Source of the DNA: Endomicrobiia bacterium
GTDB lineage: Bacteria; Elusimicrobiota; Endomicrobiia; Endomicrobiales; Endomicrobiaceae
Reading direction: 5' to 3'
Length of the DNA stretch: 19,292 bases
Assembly: GCA_025998295.1 (NCBI GenBank)
Contig: BNVT01000014.1
Location: 1 to 19,292, forward strand
Shown: piece after piece, positions 14,185-19,292 of the stretch
How the letters are laid out: each line of letters starts with the position of its first letter
Numbering within the stretch: position 1 is the stretch's first letter
Notes under the pieces: generated by a model
Seen by the model: the letters and a program-made list of their open reading frames with translations, nothing else
What the model was told of the DNA's origin: nothing
Databases searched by the model: none
Position numbers and translations under genes: made by a program

Positions 14185-15489
14185 ATGGCAAAAATTAAGA
14201 AAATTACAGGAAGGGAAATTATCGATTCGCGAGGCAATCCAACTGTCGAGGTTGATGTGACTCTTGATGATGGTTCTTTTGGGAGAGCGGCGGTTCCTTC
14301 AGGAGCTTCGACAGGTTCTAGAGAAGCTTTGGAGTTAAGAGATGGTGATAAAAAGAGATTTGGAGGCAAAGGAGTATTAAAAGCAGTCTCGAATATCAAT
14401 AAATTAATTGTTCCTGAGCTCGTAGACTTTGAAATAACAAACCAACAAGAAATTGATGACATAATGATAAAACTTGATGGCACGGATTTTAAAAGTAATT
14501 TGGGAGCTAATGCAATATTAGGCGTATCTCTTGCTTGCGCAAAAGCAGGAGCGGACTCAAATAAACTTCCCACATATGAATATGTAAGAAAAATCTACAA
14601 TATTAAAAGTGATAAATATATTTTACCTGTTCCCCTTATGAATATTATTAACGGCGGAGAACATGCGGACAACAATGTTGATTTGCAGGAATTTATGATT
14701 GCGCCTGTAAGCGCAGGGAATTTTCATGAAGCCTTAAGAATGGGCTGTGAAGTTTTTCATAGTTTAAAAAAAGTTTTAAATGAAAAGGGATATGCGACGG
14801 GAGTAGGAGACGAAGGAGGCTTTGCTCCTAATCTAACTTCCAACGCTCAAGCCCTAGAAGTAATATGCGCAGCCGTTAAAGCGGCAGGTTACGAGGTTGG
14901 AAAAGACATAGTTTTTGCTTTAGATGTAGCTGCAAGCGAACTTTATGAGAATAGTAAGTATACTCTTGAGGGAGAAGTTAAAGATAAAGTTAAAACTTCA
15001 AAAGATATGATTACTTTTTACGAAAATCTTTTGTCAAAATATCCTGTCATATCCATAGAAGACGGCTTAAGCGAATCTGATTGGGACGGTTGGAAGATTT
15101 TGACTGACGATTTAAAATCAAAACTTCAACTTGTCGGTGATGATCTTTTCGTTACAAATACAAAAATATTTAAAGAAGGAATTGATAAAGGTATTGCAAA
15201 TTCAATTCTTATAAAAGTTAACCAGATAGGGTCTCTTTCAGAAACTGTAGCTGCTGTGCAAATGGCATATCAAGCAGGTTATACGGCAATTATATCGCAT
15301 CGTTCAGGAGAAACGGAAGACAGCATAATAGCTGATCTTGCAGTTGCTCTTAATACAGGGCAAATTAAGACAGGATCTGCGTCAAGAACAGACAGAATGT
15401 GTAAATATAATCAGCTTTTAAGAATTGAGGAAGAGCTAGGTTCTAAAGCAAGTTATTTGGGCAAGACTGCTTTTTCAAGTATAAAATAA
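14185..15489 (+). CDS. eno: Enolase (phosphopyruvate hydratase)
   Basis: Cytoplasmic glycolytic enzyme converting 2-phosphoglycerate to phosphoenolpyruvate, with Mg2+. 434 residues is the standard length. It has [16 protein letters not shown] (10-25), the mobile loop [17 protein letters not shown] (39-55), [28 protein letters not shown] (with the catalytic acid glutamate), metal ligands in [17 protein letters not shown] and VGDDLFVTN, the catalytic lysine in [10 protein letters not shown], and SHRSGETED. All key residues are present and the frame is intact. Its translation start is set by the G-rich site upstream. It is followed after 52 bp by an FtsB/DivIC-like gene, the common eno-ftsB order of many bacteria, which strengthens both calls. 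Confidence 0.98.
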   Translation: MAKIKKITGREIIDSRGNPTVEVDVTLDDGSFGRAAVPSGASTGSREALELRDGDKKRFGGKGVLKAVSNINKLIVPELVDFEITNQQEIDDIMIKLDGTDFKSNLGANAILGVSLACAKAGADSNKLPTYEYVRKIYNIKSDKYILPVPLMNIINGGEHADNNVDLQEFMIAPVSAGNFHEALRMGCEVFHSLKKVLNEKGYATGVGDEGGFAPNLTSNAQALEVICAAVKAAGYEVGKDIVFALDVAASELYENSKYTLEGEVKDKVKTSKDMITFYENLLSKYPVISIEDGLSESDWDGWKILTDDLKSKLQLVGDDLFVTNTKIFKEGIDKGIANSILIKVNQIGSLSETVAAVQMAYQAGYTAIISHRSGETEDSIIADLAVALNTGQIKTGSASRTDRMCKYNQLLRIEEELGSKASYLGKTAFSSIK

Positions 15490-15541
15490 CTCATTCTCAC
15501 TCGTTTCTGTACTGGAATATGTAAAGACGGATGATTTTGCT

Positions 15542-15805
15542 ATGAAAAAATTCAGAATACGTTATATTGCTTTTGCAATTGTTTTACTAATTCTAACGTT
15601 TAATGATGGAAACAGATCTCTTGTTAGACGCTTTTGCGAACAGAATAAATTGAAAGCAAGTATCAAAGGTGCGCTGGACGAAAATAATTTGTTAAAAAAA
15701 AGAATACATTACCTTGAAAACGAGCCGTCTTATTTGGAAAGAATGGTTCGTAATGAGTTAAATGTTATCGCCCCCGGAGAAATAGAATATAGATTTTCAT
15801 ATTAG
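15542..15805 (+). CDS. FtsB/DivIC-like septum formation initiator
   Basis: Small bitopic inner-membrane divisome protein, expected to pair with FtsQ and FtsL. In its 87 residues: a basic start (KKFRIR), one transmembrane segment at about 7-20, a short extracytoplasmic coiled coil (about 30-60: NKLKASIKGALDENNLLKKR), and the family C-terminal motif EPSYLERMVRNELNVIAPGE followed by EYRF. FtsB and DivIC cannot be separated by sequence this short, so no symbol is given. Position directly after eno matches the ftsB location in proteobacteria and others. No strong ribosome-binding site is seen (GACGGAT 12 bases before the ATG). A small minus-strand open frame overlaps its 3' end. Confidence 0.88.
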   Translation: MKKFRIRYIAFAIVLLILTFNDGNRSLVRRFCEQNKLKASIKGALDENNLLKKRIHYLENEPSYLERMVRNELNVIAPGEIEYRFSY

Positions 15806-15926
15806 ACCCAAATTTTAAGTCTACAACATCGTCTGTTGGTTTTAATTCGTAAAAATCCATGGTTGGCAGCAAGCTCGAAGTAACTAGGACAACAGTACTC
15901 GCTAGGCACCAAGATAATTTGGACAT
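15765..15926 (-). CDS. Small hydrophobic N-terminus ORF, unrecognised (possible gene remnant)
   Basis: A 53-codon frame starts at the ATG at 15926 and ends at a TAA inside the 3' end of the FtsB-like gene. Its first part has a hydrophobic signal-like stretch (WCLASTVVLVTSSLLPT) followed by a charged, protein-like segment (MDFYELKPTDDVVDLKFG). After about residue 42, where it becomes antisense to the FtsB-like gene, the sequence no longer looks like a protein in its own right. It may be the 5' remnant of a secreted protein gene cut off by rearrangement, or chance. No good ribosome-binding site or promoter is visible. The rest of the 15806-16036 gap holds nothing I recognise. Confidence 0.25.
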   Translation of the reverse strand: MSKLSWCLASTVVLVTSSLLPTMDFYELKPTDDVVDLKFGSNMKIYILFLRGR

Positions 15927-16036
15927 TTTCTTGGTCTATTGCTTTTAGCTAGTCCATATAACAGTCGTAACGCTCACAACATATGTTATCAAATATCTTC
16001 AGGCAGAGATGGCTTGATAAAAATAAAGTGGTAGCC

Positions 16037-16834
16037 ATGATGAATAAAAATGTTATAACAATTATGAATAAAAAACTGTTAAACGAAAAAACAACGATGC
16101 TTACATGTTATGATTATACTATGGCAAAACTTATTTCTTCGCAGGATATCGATATGCTTCTTGTAGGAGACTCTTTAGGCAATGTTAAGCTTGGTTACGA
16201 AAATACTCTTCCTGTTACTGTTGAGGATATGATATATCACACAAAATCCGTAAAAAGAGGCAATGCAGGCGCTTTACTTGTTACAGACATGCCTTTTATG
16301 TCTTACGAGATAAGTGTTGAAAACGCTGTTAAAAATGCTGGAAGAATTGTAAAAGAAGGCGGAGCAGAAGCAGTAAAAGTTGAAGGCGGAATTGAAATTG
16401 TAGAACAAGTTAAAGCGATTGTAAATGCAAAAATACCTGTGGTAGGACACTTGGGCTTAACTCCACAGGCAATAAATAAGTTCGGCGGTTTTAAAGTTCA
16501 GGGAAAAACCGAAGAAGCTCAAAAGAAGCTTATTGTGGATGCGCAGGCACTGGAAAGCGCCGGTGTTTTTGCGGTTGTGCTTGAAGCTATACCAGAACAA
16601 CTTGCGAAAGAAGTTACTAAATGTTTAAAAATACCTTCAGTAGGTATAGGCGCCGGACGTTTCTGCGACGGTCAGGTTTTAGTTATCGACGATATGATTG
16701 GAATGTTTACGGACTTTATGCCGAAATTTGTGAAAAAATACGCAAATGTTGGCGAAACTATAAAAGCTGCGGTAAAAAATTATATAGAAGAAGTTAAGGA
16801 AGGAAAATTCCCGCAGGAAGAGAACGCATACTAA
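16037..16834 (+). CDS. panB: 3-methyl-2-oxobutanoate hydroxymethyltransferase PanB
   Basis: First committed step of pantothenate synthesis: transfers a hydroxymethyl group from 5,10-methylene-THF to alpha-ketoisovalerate, giving ketopantoate. From the ATG at 16037 it has 265 residues, against 264 in E. coli; the frame is open from 15983, but the extra 18 residues do not fit the family. Motifs are [14 protein letters not shown], the metal/substrate loop [13 protein letters not shown] (D45), [28 protein letters not shown] (second metal aspartate), AVKVEGG (substrate lysine and glutamate), [17 protein letters not shown] (catalytic glutamate) and [25 protein letters not shown] residues near 207-226. 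The ribosome-binding site is weak (GTGGTAG). panC follows after 32 bp. Confidence 0.95.
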   Translation: MMNKNVITIMNKKLLNEKTTMLTCYDYTMAKLISSQDIDMLLVGDSLGNVKLGYENTLPVTVEDMIYHTKSVKRGNAGALLVTDMPFMSYEISVENAVKNAGRIVKEGGAEAVKVEGGIEIVEQVKAIVNAKIPVVGHLGLTPQAINKFGGFKVQGKTEEAQKKLIVDAQALESAGVFAVVLEAIPEQLAKEVTKCLKIPSVGIGAGRFCDGQVLVIDDMIGMFTDFMPKFVKKYANVGETIKAAVKNYIEEVKEGKFPQEENAY

Positions 16835-16866
16835 TAGGAAAAGAAAGCTAAAAGGTAAGCTATTAA

Positions 16867-17718
16867 ATGAGAGTTATAAAAAGTGTTTTGCAAATGCAGA
16901 AAATTTCTTTAAAACACCTTAAAGACGGAGATGAAATAGGACTTGTCCCAACCATGGGCGCTTTGCATAAGGGCCATGCTTCTTTGCTTTCAAAATCCGA
17001 AAAAGATGACGATGTTACGATAGTGTCAATTTTTGTAAATCCGATACAGTTTGGACCTAATGAAGACTATTTAAAATACCCCAGATCTGTTAAACAAGAT
17101 TTAGAAATTTGTAGAAAAAATCATGTTGATTATGTTTTTATGCCTTCTGTAGAAGATATGTTTTCTCAAGGGCATAAAACTTTTGCAGAAGTTAAAGTGA
17201 TGCAAGATATTTTATGCGGACCATTCAGACCTGTCCATTTCAGAGGTGTTGTAACTTTAGTTTCAAAACTTTTTAATATATCTTACGCAGACAGAGCCTA
17301 TTTTGGAATGAAAGATTTTCAACAGCTTAAAATTGTAGAAAGAATGGCAAAAGACTTAAATTTCAGGACTAAAATTGTTCCATGCCCTACTGTAAGAGAA
17401 AGAAGTGGTCTTGCTCTGTCAAGCAGAAACACTTACTTGAGTGATGATGAAAAAAACGTAAGCTTAAACATTTCTAAAGCTTTAAAAGAAGTGCAGCAGG
17501 ATTTTAAAACTAAAAACTTGAACTTTATTAAGAAAAATATTTTAAACAAATTAAAAAAAATCCCCAATAGCAAAATAGATTATGCCGAAGTTGTAAGTTT
17601 TAATGATTTGTCTATTGCAGATAAAAACACAAAAAAAGTTGTTTTTGCGGTAGCCGTGTGGATAGGTAAAACAAGACTTATAGATAATATCGTAATGACG
17701 AGGCGGGGTGAAAAATAA
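16867..17718 (+). CDS. panC: Pantothenate synthetase (pantoate--beta-alanine ligase) PanC
   Basis: Makes pantothenate from pantoate and beta-alanine with ATP, through a pantoyl adenylate. 283 residues is the normal length. It has the nucleotidyl-transferase HIGH-type motif VPTMGALHKGHASLL (27-41), FVNPIQFGPNEDYLKYPRS, the GPFRPVHFRGV substrate loop, YFGMKDFQQLKIV, VPCPTVRERSGLALSSRNTY (KMSK-like region) and the C-terminal dimer-forming domain. No panD is seen in the window, so beta-alanine must come from a gene elsewhere or from the host. The stop TAA overlaps the nadB ATG by one base, so the two are likely translationally coupled. Confidence 0.96.
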   Translation: MRVIKSVLQMQKISLKHLKDGDEIGLVPTMGALHKGHASLLSKSEKDDDVTIVSIFVNPIQFGPNEDYLKYPRSVKQDLEICRKNHVDYVFMPSVEDMFSQGHKTFAEVKVMQDILCGPFRPVHFRGVVTLVSKLFNISYADRAYFGMKDFQQLKIVERMAKDLNFRTKIVPCPTVRERSGLALSSRNTYLSDDEKNVSLNISKALKEVQQDFKTKNLNFIKKNILNKLKKIPNSKIDYAEVVSFNDLSIADKNTKKVVFAVAVWIGKTRLIDNIVMTRRGEK

Positions 17719-19292
17719 TGATAAAATCAGATTATTTAATTATAGGCAGCGGTATAGCGGGGCTTAGTTTTGCTTTAAAAGCGTCAAAAAACAGCAGTGT
17801 TTTTTTAGTTACAAAGGGAGCATTATTTGATTCTTCTACCAGTAAAGCTCAAGGGGGCATATGTTGCGTTACCGATAAATTAGACTCGTTTGAAGAACAC
17901 ATAAATGATACTTTAATTTCAGGAGTTGGTCTCTGTAATAGTAAGATGGTAGAGAGAATGGTTGTTGAAGCTCCTGAAAGAATACAAGAGCTTATAGCTC
18001 TTGGTGCTAAATTTACCAAGAAAAACGATTCTGACACAGAGTTTGATTTAGGCTTAGAAGGCGGGCACACCAAAAGAAGAATTCTTCACACCAAGGATAC
18101 CACAGGCAATGAGATTGAAAATATTTTAATAAAAAATATAAAAAAACATAAAAATATAACAATTTGTGAAGAGCATGCTGCCATAGATTTAATTTTAGAT
18201 GATAATAGCGTTTGTCATGGCGCGTATGTTTTAAATAATAAAAATAATGATGTAGTAATTTTTGAATCGAAGATAACTGTTTTGGCTACAGGCGGAGCAG
18301 GGAAAACGTATTTATATACCACAAATCCTGATGTTAGCACCGGAGACGGAATAGCAATGGCTTACAGAGCTGGAGCAGATATCGCTAATATGGAGTTTGT
18401 GCAGTTTCATCCTACTTGCCTTTACAACAGTGATGCTAAATCTTTTCTGATATCGGAAGCGGTGCGTGGAGAAGGCGCTGTTTTAAAACTCAAAGACGGC
18501 GAGCGATTTATGGAAAAATATAGCGCTCAAAAAGAGCTTGCCCCTCGTGACATTGTAGCCAGAGCAATAGACAGCGAATTAAAAATAAGCGGCGAAGATT
18601 TTGTTTACTTGGATATAAGGGAAAAAGGTAGAGATTTTATAGTATCAAAGTTTCCAAATATTTATGAGAATTGTCTTAAATACGGAATCAATATCACAAA
18701 AGATATGATTCCGGTAACGCCTGCCGCGCATTTTTTCTGTGGAGGAATTGTGATAGATGAAAACGGCAGAACAAGTATAAAAAATGTTTATGCTATCGGC
18801 GAAGTATCATGTTCTGGAGTGCACGGCGCTAACAGACTTGCTTCAAACTCACTTCTTGAGGGTGTTGTATATGCTAACAGAGCATATAAAGATTCGTTGC
18901 AATTTTTGAATAAGGAGGTTGTTCATGTTAAAATCAAACCTATAAAAAATACTAAGTCACTAAACGAAACGTCTGATGTTTTTATGCAAAAATGGCAAGA
19001 AATAAGACGATTGGCTTGGAATTATCTAGGTATTTCACGCTCTAATGCTAAACTTTTGGAGTCCAAAGGAAAAATATCAAATTTAAAACATATGATAGAT
19101 GATAGTTTTATGAATACTTCTTTTAGTGTTGATGGAATTGAGCTTAGAAATATAGCATGTATATCAGAAATGATTGTAGATTCTGCAATGCTTAGAAAAG
19201 AAAGCAGAGGGCTACATTTTAACACCGATTACCCTTTCATGTTGCCCAAAGCCAAGGATACAGTCATAAATATAAGGACAAAAGCGCAAAGC
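17718..19292 (+). CDS. nadB: L-aspartate oxidase NadB (3' end outside the window)
   Basis: Flavoprotein that oxidises L-aspartate to iminoaspartate, the first step of de novo NAD synthesis. The frame is open for 525 codons from the ATG at 17718 to the last base without a stop; the family has about 510-540 residues, so nearly all is present. It has the FAD dinucleotide motif DYLIIGSGIAGLSFALKA (5-22), SSTSKAQGGI (39-48), EGGHTKRRILHTKDTTG, VLATGGAGKTYLYTTNP, FVQFHPTCLY and SEAVRGEGAVL (active-site residues), HFFCGGIVID and GEVSCSGVHGANRLASNSLL. It continues into the helical C-terminal domain (QKWQEIRRLAWNYLGISR). GGGGTGA lies upstream inside panC. The TGA-free 3' end means the terminus is not seen. 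Confidence 0.95.
   Translation, partial: MIKSDYLIIGSGIAGLSFALKASKNSSVFLVTKGALFDSSTSKAQGGICCVTDKLDSFEEHINDTLISGVGLCNSKMVERMVVEAPERIQELIALGAKFTKKNDSDTEFDLGLEGGHTKRRILHTKDTTGNEIENILIKNIKKHKNITICEEHAAIDLILDDNSVCHGAYVLNNKNNDVVIFESKITVLATGGAGKTYLYTTNPDVSTGDGIAMAYRAGADIANMEFVQFHPTCLYNSDAKSFLISEAVRGEGAVLKLKDGERFMEKYSAQKELAPRDIVARAIDSELKISGEDFVYLDIREKGRDFIVSKFPNIYENCLKYGINITKDMIPVTPAAHFFCGGIVIDENGRTSIKNVYAIGEVSCSGVHGANRLASNSLLEGVVYANRAYKDSLQFLNKEVVHVKIKPIKNTKSLNETSDVFMQKWQEIRRLAWNYLGISRSNAKLLESKGKISNLKHMIDDSFMNTSFSVDGIELRNIACISEMIVDSAMLRKESRGLHFNTDYPFMLPKAKDTVINIRTKAQS

Noticed and set aside
15806..16036. tRNA, riboswitch or promoter in the panB upstream gap
   Set aside because: No cloverleaf or known aptamer pattern is visible, and the TATAAC at 15957 has no -35 at acceptable spacing.
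1..19292. CRISPR array, toxin-antitoxin pair or phage defence system
   Set aside because: No regularly spaced direct repeats and no paired small genes of those families are visible on either strand.

Overview
The window reads as part of a low-GC bacterial chromosome with a Gram-negative envelope: it has beta-barrel outer-membrane proteins, signal peptides and a division/cell-wall cluster. Frameshifted genes and decayed insertion sequences are unusually dense, which points to a host-restricted genome under reductive evolution. The division proteins, the HExxH/barrel protein and the pairing of amino-acid/cofactor genes with many pseudogenes suggest an Elusimicrobiota endosymbiont such as Endomicrobium (termite-flagellate symbiont). 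That assignment is inference from pattern and was not checked by a search.

Layout. (1) 1-720 has no intact gene. It holds the 3' end of an IS5-family transposase with its terminal repeat, inserted in the decayed 3' end of an IS110-family transposase. (2) 721-3801, minus strand: typA/bipA followed by a secreted HExxH protein whose reading frame breaks before a C-terminal beta-barrel. (3) 3838-4937 is a second IS graveyard: a dispersed repeat, a 370-bp deleted IS5 copy with both terminal repeats (minus strand), and an IS200/IS605-like remnant. (4) 4938-12595, plus strand: a good promoter, then queF-murC-murB-ddl-ftsQ-ftsA-ftsZ-pgeF, mostly overlapping or closely spaced. The exception is the ftsQ-ftsA gap, which carries an inverted copy of the dispersed repeat. 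(5) 12734-14122: a lone exported beta-barrel protein with an extra C-terminal domain. (6) 14185-15805: enolase, preceded by an eight-G tract, and a short FtsB/DivIC-like protein. (7) 16037-19292: panB-panC-nadB, with nadB running off the end.

Working together. MurC, MurB and Ddl make and extend the peptidoglycan precursor. PgeF, next to ftsZ, is known in E. coli as a corrector of MurC errors. FtsQ, FtsA, FtsZ and the FtsB-like protein form the divisome core. QueF supplies queuosine for tRNA. PanB/PanC and NadB make pantothenate and start NAD synthesis, a plausible provisioning role in a symbiont. I did not find a clearly new defence or mobile system. The most unusual items are the HExxH/barrel gene, the barrel protein with a trailing domain, the IS remnants flanking typA, and an unlisted small ORF antisense to the end of the FtsB-like gene.
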